A DNA stretch of 42,034 nt from Aliihoeflea aestuarii (lineage in GTDB: Bacteria; Pseudomonadota; Alphaproteobacteria; Rhizobiales; Rhizobiaceae). Under the pieces are notes generated by a model. It worked only from the letters and a program-made list of their open reading frames with translations. It was not told the DNA's origin and searched no databases. Where the stretch lies: positions 1 to 42,034 of the forward strand of contig NZ_JAAAMK010000017.1 in assembly GCF_024105665.1 (NCBI RefSeq), in the 5' to 3' direction. Positions within the stretch are counted from its first letter, which is position 1. The number at the start of each line of letters is the position of its first letter. Positions 16,708 to 25,544 of this stretch are shown here, piece after piece. The position numbers and the translations under genes are program-made.

Positions 16708-17338
16708 CTGCCAACTCCTGTACGAAAGGCTGGTACGGACCGCGGTGAACCAGGAGCGAATGCTCGATCCCGCCGCGCCGCAATGCCTTGTCCCTCGCTT
16801 CTTCGGTGACGTGGAAGTAGGCTGCGATGCACTCTCTTCCGTCCACTTGCGACACTGGCCCCATGTGCTCGACGCGCCAGCCGAACCGCCGCCACAGCGG
16901 AAGCCAGTTGCAGTCCTGGACCCCGCCGATCATCGTGATGCCTTCCTTCAGGCAGTATTCCATCACCGATCCGCAAAACTGGCCCTTGATCGGACCGTGC
17001 CCCTGTTCGCGGAATTTCGGCACGATGAATCCACGGGTCCACTCGGCGATTGTCGGTGAGGCTGCGATGCCGAAAGGCGACATATGCGCGAAGTGCTCGC
17101 TTAGAAGGTGCGGACGGCTCGTCGGATAAAGCCGCGTCCCGGTCATGACCTCCCCATCAATGCTGCCGATGAGATAGGTCGCGTGCTCGTTGTCGTACTG
17201 ATCGACCTCCATTTTGGCCGAGTTGGGCTCTCGCCAGCCCATTTCCTCGACGAAAATCGGGTAACGTGCTTCGAAGAAGGCCTTCAGGACGTCAGCATAG
17301 AGGTGTCGGTTGCCCTGATTGACGACGTGGATTTCCAT
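16685..17338 (-). CDS. luxI: LuxI-family acyl-homoserine lactone synthase
   Basis: The product is about 217 residues. The invariant LuxI residues are visible: the Arg, Phe and Trp in RYPIFVEEMGW, the Asp pair in EVDQYDNEHATYLI and the Arg in GTRLYPTSRPHLL. It would make an acyl-homoserine lactone from S-adenosylmethionine and acyl-ACP; the chain length cannot be told. The gene lies directly downstream of luxR on the same strand, with a palindromic operator between them, which predicts positive feedback. Confidence 0.93.
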   Translation of the reverse strand: MEIHVVNQGNRHLYADVLKAFFEARYPIFVEEMGWREPNSAKMEVDQYDNEHATYLIGSIDGEVMTGTRLYPTSRPHLLSEHFAHMSPFGIAASPTIAEWTRGFIVPKFREQGHGPIKGQFCGSVMEYCLKEGITMIGGVQDCNWLPLWRRFGWRVEHMGPVSQVDGRECIAAYFHVTEEARDKALRRGGIEHSLLVHRGPYQPFVQELADVRHEAA

Positions 17339-17394
17339 TGCCCATTTCCCCGGTTTGACCAAGGAAAGGGTGCCTAGAATAAGCGATCACTCAT

Positions 17395-17412
17395 ATATCC
17401 CGAAAGGGATAT
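17395..17412 (-). promoter_or_regulatory. lux-box-like palindrome upstream of luxI
   Basis: A perfect inverted repeat ATATCCC-GAAA-GGGATAT lies 57 bases before the luxI start and within the luxR-luxI gap. The size (18 bp) and position fit a LuxR operator; the sequence itself is not a textbook lux box. Confidence 0.65.
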
Positions 17413-17423
17413 GGACCGGCACG

Positions 17424-18146
17424 TCAGGGTTGTAATTCACCCAACGAAATAGCGATTGTCAGTGCGTGGGTTGTATTGCTTGCATCCAGCTTTCGAATCG
17501 CAGCCTTGCGATGGAGCTTCACCGTGCCCTCGGAAATGGAGAGGATCTCACCGATTTCCCATGCGGACTTACCCGCCCCGCACCAATGGAGTATCTCCCG
17601 TTCGCGCGGCGTCAGCTTACCTCGCGGCCGATGCGGACGCGCCATCACCTCCTGCCCGCGGAGGAAGAAATAGTTTGCGGCGATTTCGAGCAACGCTATT
17701 TCGCCAACGCTCATGTCGACCCGCTCCGACGTTCCCAGTGATATCACTGCCTGACAGTGCGCGGCATTGCGGATAGGGAAGCCGAGGCCGTCGACCAATC
17801 CAACGTCACGGCTTTCGGCTTCAATCTGTCGTGCGCGAACATCGCTGCGTGAAGACTGTGCGTCGGCCCATCGGAAAGCGCGATTGCGCGTTAGAGACCA
17901 GCAAGAGACTGGATCGTCTGCAAAATAGGCTTGCTCGCGATAGCGATCCGACCAGGCTGCGGGCCATTTGTTGGAGATTACCAACGGCTCGACGTCGGCT
18001 CCGGCGACCGGCAGTCGGGTCATGATCGAAGTGTGAAACCCGTTGCGGTTGATCAGTCCGTTGAAATCGTTTTCGAGAGCGTCCAGTTCGTGGTGCCGGT
18101 TGATGCGCTCGATGAAGTCCAGAGCTTCTGAGTGCACGCGCAACAT
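17424..18146 (-). CDS. luxR: LuxR-family quorum-sensing regulator
   Basis: The product is about 240 residues. The N-terminal autoinducer-binding domain shows the usual Trp, Tyr and Asp pocket residues (WPAAWSDRYREQAYFADDPV then AFRWAD). The C-terminal GerE HTH spans LTPREREILHWCGAGKSAWE and SEGTVKLHRKAAIRKL. It should bind the signal made by LuxI and activate the palindrome downstream. It is divergent from the gene at 18233. Confidence 0.93.
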   Translation of the reverse strand: MLRVHSEALDFIERINRHHELDALENDFNGLINRNGFHTSIMTRLPVAGADVEPLVISNKWPAAWSDRYREQAYFADDPVSCWSLTRNRAFRWADAQSSRSDVRARQIEAESRDVGLVDGLGFPIRNAAHCQAVISLGTSERVDMSVGEIALLEIAANYFFLRGQEVMARPHRPRGKLTPREREILHWCGAGKSAWEIGEILSISEGTVKLHRKAAIRKLDASNTTHALTIAISLGELQP

Positions 18147-18232
18147 AATTTCACCTCTTGGCCTCTTGCGAGACTTGGGGGTTTAATCATTCTGCGCCGG
18201 TAAAGGCACAGTACGTTGGGGCACGCCGTACT

Positions 18233-18562
18233 ATGAAAGATGAACTCGACAAAACAAAACGCGCACTGTTCTTCGCAGACGCGTACCTGCAACAAGCAGG
18301 TTCGGACAACGGATCGATACCACTCATTATAAGCATCGCGCATAGGCTGGCCGATGGTGAGATCACGGACGCTGACGCGGTCGATGAACTTGCACAACTG
18401 GTCGCGGAAGGCAAAGTCGATCCCCGTTTCCTTGGAAGCTCGGGAGACCATCCCGACATCGTCAAGGCCGTCGCGGACAAGTTGCTTGCAACCTCCGGTA
18501 CAGAATCGTTTCGACCAAAGGTAGTCGGAGGCCGCGATGCGTCAATAGACGGCGAGGATTAG
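18233..18562 (+). CDS. hypothetical protein divergent from luxR, 109 aa
   Basis: The product is soluble and mostly helical (DELDKTKRALFFADAYLQQA, then a DGEITDADAVDELAQLV segment). No known domain was recognised. The 86-base gap to luxR should carry both promoters. No strong ribosome binding site was seen, so the start at the ATG after a GC-rich leader is a choice by composition. Confidence 0.5.
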   Translation: MKDELDKTKRALFFADAYLQQAGSDNGSIPLIISIAHRLADGEITDADAVDELAQLVAEGKVDPRFLGSSGDHPDIVKAVADKLLATSGTESFRPKVVGGRDASIDGED

Positions 18563-18687
18563 TTTTCACAGCGTTCCGCTGCGTACCATAAGTCATGCTG
18601 AAATTCGTGTGGAGCTTAATTGGTCAGCTGCGCGCATCCAGTCCGGTGGATGTGGCCAGCATGACCTATATGCATCTCGCGATAATG

Positions 18688-18903
18688 CTACGGCTGTTGT
18701 GCCAATCGAGCGATCGCGACGAGCAATTCGCGCTCGCTCATCGGGAGTGCCGGGTGCGCCTTCCTGACTAGAGCTGCGATTTCGAGATGAGCCTCTTGGA
18801 CTGAGGCATCGGTCCTATCGATAAGCGCACGCTCGACCAATAGCCGCACATGTTCTGGTAGCCATATGCCGTCTCTGCGCCGGAACGATTCGCCGCCCTT
18901 CAT
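18688..18903 (-). CDS. small hypothetical protein, 71 aa
   Basis: The frame reads naturally (RRRDGIWLPEHVRLLVERAL then LPMSERELLVAIARL), giving a small helical protein. No Shine-Dalgarno is strong and no family was recognised. It stands alone between the luxR-divergent gene and the SRAP operon. Confidence 0.4.
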   Translation of the reverse strand: MKGGESFRRRDGIWLPEHVRLLVERALIDRTDASVQEAHLEIAALVRKAHPALPMSERELLVAIARLAQQP

Positions 18904-19111
18904 TGCTCAGCACATCTCCACTGGAATCGTCGGTGCTCATAGCCCGACGCGTGATTGGGAGGTATTGCATTTGATGTGGGAGACTGATGGGCCGATAGTA
19001 AACTTGGGCAGATTGCTGGATGGCTGGAGGCAAGCTGACCTCGGAGGGTCACAGCAGCGCCGATACCCGCGATGTCAGACACTGCATTGGATGCTCACGA
19101 GGCCATTCTCA

Positions 19112-19360
19112 CTATTCCATGTCCGGTATGTCGCCCGCCTGAAACAGGGTGACCGGTTCGCCATATTCACCGACGTCTACATTCGCTTCGCGGCTCCAGG
19201 CGATGACGCCCGCGTGCTGATCGGCGAGGAGCTTTGCCTGTCTGACGGCACGGTCTTCTGACTGATAGTCCTGCGGCCCGAATACGGTTTGAAGCTCGCC
19301 CGTATCGTCGGGATCAAACGCCATGACCACGATGAGCTTCGGGAGTTTTTCTTCACTCAT
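19112..19360 (-). CDS. hypothetical protein, last gene of the SRAP operon, 82 aa
   Basis: The product starts [19 protein letters not shown] and continues with RAVRQAKLLADQHAGVIAW and a conserved-looking GEYGEPVTLFQAGDIPD ending. In my recollection this small protein is common beside SRAP/umuDC genes in sphingomonads, but no function is known to me. It overlaps the upstream gene by eight bases. Confidence 0.65.
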   Translation of the reverse strand: MSEEKLPKLIVVMAFDPDDTGELQTVFGPQDYQSEDRAVRQAKLLADQHAGVIAWSREANVDVGEYGEPVTLFQAGDIPDME

Positions 19361-19646
19361 CGCTCGGCTCCCTTCGCAGTCCACGCGCATTATCGGCCGC
19401 GCGGGCAGGTTCTCCAGCCATGGCGAAGGCGGCCGTGAGATAGTCGATGGCGGCCGAAATCGCCACCTCATCCCAACCGGCAGCGCGCGCCGCTTCGCGG
19501 ACTTGGCGAAAGTTGGGCTCAGCTGATTCCGCGTGCTGATGGTCGACCATGCGAAGCAGCGCGTAGACATACGGCTCCAGCGCGTCGGCACAGTCATGAA
19601 TCCGCTCGAGATCAAGCACAGACCGACTGAGCGGTTTGATCTTCAT
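19353..19646 (-). CDS. hypothetical protein, third gene of the SRAP operon, 97 aa
   Basis: The product is helical, with segments [20 protein letters not shown] and [20 protein letters not shown]. The ATG overlaps the SRAP stop (ATGA) and its stop overlaps the next gene, so it belongs firmly to this operon. The family was not recognised. Confidence 0.6.
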   Translation of the reverse strand: MKIKPLSRSVLDLERIHDCADALEPYVYALLRMVDHQHAESAEPNFRQVREAARAAGWDEVAISAAIDYLTAAFAMAGEPARAADNARGLRREPSDE

Positions 19647-20359
19647 GCAGCGACCTCAACGAGCTGATCGTCTGGCAGTGGCCGTTGCAACGCTTTCGCT
19701 TCGTCCCATGGCGCGCGTAGCCAAATGTCGATCTCCTCGGCGGTCGTCAGGATCACCGGCATCGCCTTGGGGTGGATCGGCGCGATGACGGCGTTAGGCT
19801 CGGTCGTCAGAAACGCAAAGATGTCGGCCGTCACCATGCCTTCCTTCGCCTTGCGCACGCCGGTCCAACTCGTCCACATGCCCGCGAAGACGAACAGCGG
19901 CTTCATCTCGTCGATGGCGAACCAGTGCAGCGGCAGCCTGCCGTCCGGTCCGCGCACGGTGCCGTATTCGGAGAACGAGGTGGCAGGCACGACGCATCGG
20001 CTCTCGACGCCTTGCCACGGTCGCCAGTGCGGTGAGGTCAGGTTGCGCACATTGGTCGTGCCGATGTCTGGTTCCAGGGTAAGCAAGCGCCTGAACTCGT
20101 CGTCGTCGATGGCCTTGCCTTTCGCCCTCATCTTCTCGACCCGCTTCACGGTCGCATCAAAGATCGCCTTCTTCGATGATGGCATTCCCCAGCGCGCACG
20201 CACCAGTTCACGCTCGCCATCCTGGCCCTGCCGCACGATGGGGGCGGGATAGTCGGGGTAAACATCCTGCGGCTCGAGGTTGCCGACCCGGTTCGTCATC
20301 GCGCGCGTCAGTTCAAGGATCGCCTGCGGGCCGATGGTGATGTTGTAGAGATTGCACAA
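19643..20359 (-). CDS. SRAP-domain protein (SOS response-associated, YedK/HMCES family)
   Basis: The product is about 238 residues. It starts with the invariant Cys2 (MCNLYNI) that forms the thiazolidine crosslink to abasic sites in single-stranded DNA. The later signature [12 protein letters not shown], the Asn/Glu region and the [10 protein letters not shown] segment with the active His are present. The family shields abasic sites at replication forks. It is the second gene of an operon divergent from umuDC and 15 bases from the preceding gene, so SOS control is likely. Confidence 0.9.
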   Translation of the reverse strand: MCNLYNITIGPQAILELTRAMTNRVGNLEPQDVYPDYPAPIVRQGQDGERELVRARWGMPSSKKAIFDATVKRVEKMRAKGKAIDDDEFRRLLTLEPDIGTTNVRNLTSPHWRPWQGVESRCVVPATSFSEYGTVRGPDGRLPLHWFAIDEMKPLFVFAGMWTSWTGVRKAKEGMVTADIFAFLTTEPNAVIAPIHPKAMPVILTTAEEIDIWLRAPWDEAKALQRPLPDDQLVEVAA

Positions 20360-20374
20360 GGCGCGTCCCTCCCG

Positions 20375-20578
20375 TCAGCCGTTGGCCAGTTGGACGGGGA
20401 CGGTCTCGCCCAATGCGCGATGCTCGCCGCAATACCGTCGCGGCTCTGCCCGCCCGGACGAAAAGCCGAAGCTCCCCCAGCGCGTGCATCCTGGATGGGT
20501 GCACCAATGATCGAAGATGCCTGCTGGCGTCTGCGGCAGGTATGGGACGACCTGTGGTTCATCTGCAATCATCGGCAC
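20375..20578 (-). CDS. small Cys/His-containing protein, first gene of the SRAP operon
   Basis: The product is about 67 residues. The pattern FDHWCTHPGCTRWGSFGF then RRYCGEH suggests a zinc-binding site built from three Cys and two or three His. GGAGG lies five bases before the GTG at 20578 (an ATG six bases further is an alternative). It is the promoter-proximal gene next to the LexA box. The exact role is unknown. Confidence 0.62.
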   Translation of the reverse strand: MPMIADEPQVVPYLPQTPAGIFDHWCTHPGCTRWGSFGFSSGRAEPRRYCGEHRALGETVPVQLANG

Positions 20579-20633
20579 GGCATCCTCCGCTTCGACGCAA
20601 GGTAAGACACAGGATGGCTAGTCGTGCAAGTTT

Positions 20634-20648
20634 GTTCGCGTTATGTTC
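20634..20648. promoter_or_regulatory. LexA box (GTTC-N7-GTTC) between umuD and the SRAP operon
   Basis: GTTC, seven bases, GTTC is exactly the LexA operator known for Alphaproteobacteria. It lies 56 bases from the start of the minus-strand operon and directly before the umuD start, so one site could repress both directions. Confidence 0.78.
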
Positions 20649-20654
20649 GAAACC

Positions 20655-21086
20655 ATGCTCAGCCCCGTCCGCATCCCGAACATCATCGACCGCCGTTCCT
20701 ATCGGCTGGTCAGCATCAATGTCGCGGCCGGGTTTCCATCGCCTGCTGCCGACGATCAGGAGGATACGGTCGATCCGTTCGCATGGGTCGTTCGCCACGA
20801 GAGCGCGACGTTCTGGTGGCGGGTATCGGGGGACAGCCTTGTCGATGAAGGCATCTTCGACGGCGATCTGATTGCCGTCGATAAGGCAGGCAAGGCCCGC
20901 CCCGGGCGCATCGTTCTGGCGGTGGTGGAAGGCGGTGTCACGGTCAAGGTGATCGAACGACGCGATGGCGAGCTGTGGCTGATGCCGCGCTCGCGCAAGC
21001 AGAACTATGCGCCCATTCGCATGACCGAGGATTGCGAAATCTGGGGCGTCGTCGCCGGGGTCGTGCGGCGCTACCCGGTCGAATGA
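20655..21086 (+). CDS. umuD: UmuD-like S24 peptidase (translesion polymerase accessory)
   Basis: The product is about 143 residues and fits the LexA/UmuD S24 fold: an Ala-Gly cleavage-site-like pair (VAAGFPSPA), the nucleophile Ser in RVSGDSLVDEGI and the Lys in VTVKVIERR. Self-cleavage activates UmuD for lesion bypass with UmuC. An ATG at 20643 in the same frame lies inside the LexA box, so the ATG at 20655 was preferred. umuC starts 3 bases after its stop. Confidence 0.88.
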   Translation: MLSPVRIPNIIDRRSYRLVSINVAAGFPSPAADDQEDTVDPFAWVVRHESATFWWRVSGDSLVDEGIFDGDLIAVDKAGKARPGRIVLAVVEGGVTVKVIERRDGELWLMPRSRKQNYAPIRMTEDCEIWGVVAGVVRRYPVE

Positions 21087-21089
21087 ATC

Positions 21090-22367
21090 ATGGCCGATCC
21101 GCTGGCCCTGATCGACTGCAACAACTTCTACGTCTCCTGCGAGCGGGTGTTCGACCAGAGGCTGGTCGGCGTGCCGGTGGTGGTGCTGTCGAACAATGAT
21201 GGCTGTGCCGTTGCGAGATCGGATGAGGCCAAGGCGCTCGGCATCAAGATGGGCGAGCCGCTGCACCTCTTCCGCGACAAGGTCGAGCGCAACGGCATCA
21301 AGGTGCTGTCGTCCAACTACACACTCTACGGGGACATGAGCCGCCGGGTCGTCGGCGCTCTCCATGCCTTCTCGCCGTCGCTGGAGGTCTATTCGATTGA
21401 CGAGACATTCGTCGATCTGTCCGGCTTCGGCGGTCGCATGGTGGGACAGGCGCGCGACATGCGTCAGGCCGTGCGCCAGCTGACAGGCATCCCGACGTGC
21501 GTCGGCATCGGTCCCACCAAGACACTGGCCAAGCTCGCCAACCATGTCGCGAAGAAGAACCCGGTATTCGGCGGCGTCTGCGACATGATGGACGGTACGA
21601 TCCGATCGGTCTGCCTGCCTCACATTGCGGTCGGCGAAGTCTGGGGCGTCGGCCGCCGTACGGAGGTCAAGCTGCTGGCGCAGGGCGTCAAGACGGTCGC
21701 CGATCTGCGCGACATGCCGACGGCTTTGGCGCGCAAGGTCGGCACTGTCGTCCTGGAGAGGACGGTCGCCGAACTGAACGGCGTGCGATGTGTCGATGTT
21801 GAAGAAGTCGAGCCGCAGCGCAAGGGAATGGCGGTGACGCGGTCACCCGGCACGCCGATTACGGATATCGACACGATGGGCCGAGCGATCACCGCTCATG
21901 CGACGCGTGCCGCCGAGAAGCTGCGTCGTCATGGTCTTGTCGCCGGGACACTCACGGTCTTCTACCACACCAACCCGCATCGACCGGACCGGCCGCAGCG
22001 TCATGCCAGCAAGTCGATGGCGCTCAAGCCGATGTCATCCGACACGTTCGATCTGGTCGAAACGGCGATGCAATGTCTGCGCGCATCGTGGCGCGGCGAC
22101 CGGCCTTATGGCTTCACCAAGGCAGGCGTCATCCTCGATGATTTGCTTCGACCTGACGAAGCGCCGCAGATGCTGTTCGCGCCTATTCGGCCACGCGACG
22201 GCCGCCTGATGGATGCGCTTGATCAGGTCAATGACCGCTTCGGCAAGAAGTCGCTTGTGCTCGCCAGCGAGGGCTTCCGCGACAAGAGCTGGCACCTTAA
22301 GACCAATATGCGGACGCCACGATACACGACGCGTTTGGCGGACTTGCCTATATTGGTTGTTTCGTAA
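21090..22367 (+). CDS. umuC: DNA polymerase V catalytic subunit UmuC (Y family)
   Basis: The product is about 425 residues. The Y-family motifs are present: the N-terminal [16 protein letters not shown] with catalytic Asp, [13 protein letters not shown] with the Asp-Glu pair, and the [14 protein letters not shown] helix. The C-terminal little-finger and extension are complete. It makes error-prone bypass synthesis past lesions. It is co-transcribed with umuD under the LexA box. Confidence 0.95.
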   Translation: MADPLALIDCNNFYVSCERVFDQRLVGVPVVVLSNNDGCAVARSDEAKALGIKMGEPLHLFRDKVERNGIKVLSSNYTLYGDMSRRVVGALHAFSPSLEVYSIDETFVDLSGFGGRMVGQARDMRQAVRQLTGIPTCVGIGPTKTLAKLANHVAKKNPVFGGVCDMMDGTIRSVCLPHIAVGEVWGVGRRTEVKLLAQGVKTVADLRDMPTALARKVGTVVLERTVAELNGVRCVDVEEVEPQRKGMAVTRSPGTPITDIDTMGRAITAHATRAAEKLRRHGLVAGTLTVFYHTNPHRPDRPQRHASKSMALKPMSSDTFDLVETAMQCLRASWRGDRPYGFTKAGVILDDLLRPDEAPQMLFAPIRPRDGRLMDALDQVNDRFGKKSLVLASEGFRDKSWHLKTNMRTPRYTTRLADLPILVVS

Positions 22368-22710
22368 GAACGTTCGCAACTGACCCCATTGTCGCCGTTC
22401 GGGATGCTTCTGTCCCCGCTCGGAACCTGTCGTTCGCTCAATTCCCACAAACGGCAGAACTGGGGCGGGAGGCAGACAGGCTGCTTTTGGAAGCTTTTGG
22501 TGGTTCGCTGCCGTTAAAGTCTTCGTCATCAGGCGTGCTACAAGATCGGCTCTGGAACCCGACGCGTCGAGACGGCGAGTTGCTTGAGTTGCCCTTTCGC
22601 GGCGACGAAGAGCCCGCGGATTTGGCTCGATGTGTCGCTGATCAATCGCACACATCGATACAATTGAAGCACCACGGTTAATCTAGCAGATCGGCAAGGT
22701 ATGATAATCG
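22368..22710. other. 343-base intergenic region with degenerate repeat-like sequence
   Basis: No gene was accepted here. The left part (GAACGTTCGCAACTGACCCC and onward) resembles in style the decayed intergenic repeats near 24.1, 26.2, 26.6 and 29.3 kb, with alternating CCCC and TTCG words, but no unit could be aligned with confidence. Confidence 0.35.
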
Positions 22711-23460
22711 TTGCGGATGCTTGAAGACGTCTATCTCTTCATCAACGAACACGCGTCGCTTGCGGCTGCGCTTGGCCTGGCCGCAACCGCAGGCGCTATG
22801 GTGGAAAAGCTGCGAGCAGACCACGTGCGTCAAAAGTGGCAGTCTCACAATCAGAGCAAATGGAATAAGGAACGCGGCATAAACAGTCCTTCCTGGCCAC
22901 CATTGCAGCAAGCTCGGGATGCAGTTCCCGTGAACCATATGGATGCGGCCGACCAGCTGCGGATTGTCATGAGAGCGGAGTTCGCCAGCCAACCTCTATT
23001 GAACCGCAGCGAAGTGCGTGTGTTCAAGGAACTCGATCACATCGTTCTCAACTACAATCCGCTCTGGCAGGTCATGGCTCAGGTCTCGCTAGGGGAAATC
23101 CTTCGCACTAAGGACAAGGCCGCTTTTAGTTGCATCAATTCCAAGCGTGTCGACCTGCTGTTGGTCGATGAGCACTGTCACCCGCGGCACGTCGTCGAAT
23201 ACCAAGGAATTGGCCATCATCAAGGAACAGCGGCCGCGCGTGATGCGGTGAAGAAGGAAGCACTGCGCCGCGCTGGCATCGGGTATCACGAGGTGGTTGC
23301 CGGTCATACCAAGCCTTCGGATTTGCGGCGTCTGGTGGAGAGACTGGTCGACAAGCAAACAGCACTCGACGTTGGTGACAAGTCGACGCGCGGCCCGAGC
23401 GAGGTTCGGCCTTCGATCGAGATTTCAACACCTCTTCCCGAGGCTCGTCCGCCCGCATAG
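22711..23460 (+). CDS. membrane-anchored DUF2726 (PD-(D/E)XK-like) protein
   Basis: The product is about 249 residues. A short hydrophobic N-terminal segment (SLAAALGLAATAGAMV) is followed from residue ~95 by the DUF2726 pattern: LLNRSEVRVFKEL, then KRVDLLLVDEHCHPRHVVEY and GIGHHQGTAAARDAVKKEAL. The Asp/Glu positions fit a nuclease-like fold related to very-short-patch and Mrr-type enzymes. Function is not established. The start may be TTG 22711 or ATG 22717. Confidence 0.7.
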   Translation: MRMLEDVYLFINEHASLAAALGLAATAGAMVEKLRADHVRQKWQSHNQSKWNKERGINSPSWPPLQQARDAVPVNHMDAADQLRIVMRAEFASQPLLNRSEVRVFKELDHIVLNYNPLWQVMAQVSLGEILRTKDKAAFSCINSKRVDLLLVDEHCHPRHVVEYQGIGHHQGTAAARDAVKKEALRRAGIGYHEVVAGHTKPSDLRRLVERLVDKQTALDVGDKSTRGPSEVRPSIEISTPLPEARPPA

Positions 23461-23542
23461 CTGGCATACGATTTCGCGGTTCGGACCGTCATCGTAATCA
23501 ATCGCTTCACGAGCGGATTCGAGAACAGCTAAGCTCATTCCC

Positions 23543-24001
23543 ATGAACACTCTTGGAATTATCTCCGACACGCACGGGCTCCTGCGCGAAGAGGCCATCA
23601 AGTTGCTCTATGGTGTGGACCACATCATCCACGCTGGTGATATCGGTGAGCCGAACATCCTCCAACGCTTGGCAGCAGTTGCTCCCGTATCGGCAATTCG
23701 CGGCAATATCGATGTTCAGCCGTGGGCGTCATCCTTGCCCGACACGATCCAAACCACCCTGTTTGGCCAGAAGATCTACGTGATCCACGATCGCAACGAA
23801 CTTGCAATTGCTCCAGCGGAAATGGGCATTGACCTTGTGATTTCAGGTCATTCTCACCGCGCCAGCATCGAAAGGTTGAATGACGTTCTGTACGTCAATC
23901 CCGGAAGCGCTGGCCCGCGCAGGTTCACGCTCCCCATAACTTTGGCAACTATCGAGATTGCCGGTGGCCAGCTGTCACCTAACATTCGAGAGCTCTTATG
24001 A
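23543..24001 (+). CDS. YfcE/MJ0936-type metallophosphoesterase
   Basis: The product is about 152 residues. The metal-binding motifs occur in order: ISDTHG, HAGDIG, RGNID, IHDRN, SGHSH and NPGSAGPRR. The family has phosphodiesterase activity on small test substrates; the natural substrate is unclear. It stands alone with its own start and no visible operon partner. Confidence 0.88.
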   Translation: MNTLGIISDTHGLLREEAIKLLYGVDHIIHAGDIGEPNILQRLAAVAPVSAIRGNIDVQPWASSLPDTIQTTLFGQKIYVIHDRNELAIAPAEMGIDLVISGHSHRASIERLNDVLYVNPGSAGPRRFTLPITLATIEIAGGQLSPNIRELL

Positions 24002-24093
24002 GCTCAATCCTCAACGAATTTAAGTGACTGAATCGGGGCCGTTTCCGGATGGTCCGCTATCGGGCCGCGTCTGGCGGTTGACCGGGCCTGTCT

Positions 24094-24128
24094 GTCGGGC
24101 AAAGTTTGCCCAGTCTGCATACGACCCC
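24094..24128. repeat. palindromic intergenic repeat, copy A
   Basis: The core GGGCAAAGTTTGCCC is a 7-base inverted repeat with one central base, followed by CAGTCTGCATACGACCCC. A second copy lies at 26184-26217 with matching flanks and a compensatory change in the stem. Confidence 0.6.
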
Positions 24129-24227
24129 AATTCGGTCATTCCGACTGCTTCCACCGCTGTTCGCAATCTGCCGTTCCTCCGGCTTCCTTCCGTTGGCAAG
24201 GCTGATACCGACCCTCTGGCGGTCGGC

Positions 24228-25424
24228 TCAAGCGTGCTTGGGATCGTTGGCGGCGAAGATCTGCACCAGCGAGTCGTAGACGCGATCTCCGAAGTCCATC
24301 GCTCCTTCGCGCCCGCCTGGGCCCGCAAATACCTGCGACAACGAGGTGTAGGGTAAAAAGCCCGACTTGATCGTATCGACGGGCCTGCCGTTTTCGAGCA
24401 CCGTCTCCGTCACGGTTTCGAACAGACCCGGCGGCACGGGATGGAGGGCGTTGGGATTATGTATCAGCATGGCCTCCTGCCCCCAGGTCTCTTCCGGCGT
24501 CCCTGGGTCTCCGACGATATACGCAAAAGGTAGGGGCTGATGGGCGTTGGGATCGGGATCGTTCATGGTTCCGAAGCGGAGCATCGTCACGTCCTCGTCG
24601 GGGTATGGTCCAGCCAAGGCGACACGCATGAACTTCGGTACCGTTCCTGCATTAGTCCAGAGTACGGCCGAGACGTGTTCCGTTCCCTCCAAGTTGAAAA
24701 AGCCGGACGGAATGTCCTTGTCTCCGCTGACGTGGCGGGCAATCTGCTTCTGTTCGATGATGAGCCGACCGCTATCGTCCCAACTTGGCGATTGCCTGAT
24801 CCCATACAGATAGAAGGCGGTGGCCGCGCCGCCGAAACCAAGCGAACCGTGCTCGTGAAAGGATTGCACCGCAATCACGAACGGCTGACCTGTGACGTGG
24901 GGCAATTGCCAGTAGGCTTTAGGATTCCTCTTCTTGTCGATTCGATGCAGCAATTTGTTCCGCAGCGCGCCGCCTATGCGCACCGGGATGTCGTTCTCGG
25001 ATCGGTCGCGGATGTCTTGGATGTCCAGATCCCTAGTGTTTGTCGGCTCGTAGGGAATGAGCCTGCTACCCCCCTTGTCAGTGCGGTTCGCGGTCGTGCA
25101 TTCGATGTGGATTCGAACACCTCCTTTCTCGACGCTGAAGTCCGGATGGTGAGCGTTGCCGATCATCGTGAACCCCTCGGAGTGAAGGAGTTCGCTGACA
25201 TAGAGTTCGAACGTTCTGTTGTCGAAGCCGGTCGTCTGGAACTGTTCCACGAAATTACCGTCGCGGTCAGGGAAGCGGGCGAAGGCTTCGTTAATCATCG
25301 CCCGGGTCGATCGGTTGCGCGGCGATTCCTTAAGGAACCTGTAGGATGGATGCATCTGCTTCTTGGGCGGGGACTGCCCAAACAGGCCTCTCGTCGGTTT
25401 GAATCTTGCTGCAGTTGGTTTCAT
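24228..25424 (-). CDS. hypothetical protein with a possible nuclease-like segment, 398 aa
   Basis: From residue ~65 the pattern FELYVSELLHSEGF, then HHPDFSVEKGGVRIHIECTT, resembles a PD-(D/E)XK core (Glu, Pro-Asp and Glu-x-Thr) like that of restriction-type endonucleases. The C-terminal two thirds contain SFHEHGS and an NPNALHPVPPG segment and match no fold I know. No methyltransferase is adjacent. No strong ribosome binding site decides the start. The nuclease idea is inference. Confidence 0.6.
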   Translation of the reverse strand: MKPTAARFKPTRGLFGQSPPKKQMHPSYRFLKESPRNRSTRAMINEAFARFPDRDGNFVEQFQTTGFDNRTFELYVSELLHSEGFTMIGNAHHPDFSVEKGGVRIHIECTTANRTDKGGSRLIPYEPTNTRDLDIQDIRDRSENDIPVRIGGALRNKLLHRIDKKRNPKAYWQLPHVTGQPFVIAVQSFHEHGSLGFGGAATAFYLYGIRQSPSWDDSGRLIIEQKQIARHVSGDKDIPSGFFNLEGTEHVSAVLWTNAGTVPKFMRVALAGPYPDEDVTMLRFGTMNDPDPNAHQPLPFAYIVGDPGTPEETWGQEAMLIHNPNALHPVPPGLFETVTETVLENGRPVDTIKSGFLPYTSLSQVFAGPGGREGAMDFGDRVYDSLVQIFAANDPKHA

Positions 25425-25544
25425 CGCCTCCGTCGATCCTTCTCATCCGGTTGAACTCGGGCCACCCCCAATTTCAGTCGTTTGCCAGACAACGAGCACG
25501 GCTGCTCCGACCCTACTAGCGGAGCAGCCTGAAAACGACCTAGT

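Noticed and set aside
18595-18770. A 58-codon plus-strand frame (MLKFVWSLIGQLRAS...)
   Set aside because: It loosely recalls the short leader before some integrase genes, but nothing follows it and it overlaps the better-supported minus-strand gene at 18688-18903.
20559-21623. A 354-codon minus-strand frame over umuD and umuC
   Set aside because: It is antisense to two clearly coding genes, rich in His/Asp/Arg as expected of a GC-rich shadow, and has no recognisable domain.
22035-22655. A 206-codon minus-strand frame at the end of umuC
   Set aside because: Most of it is antisense to umuC; the rest lies in decayed intergenic sequence with no family match.
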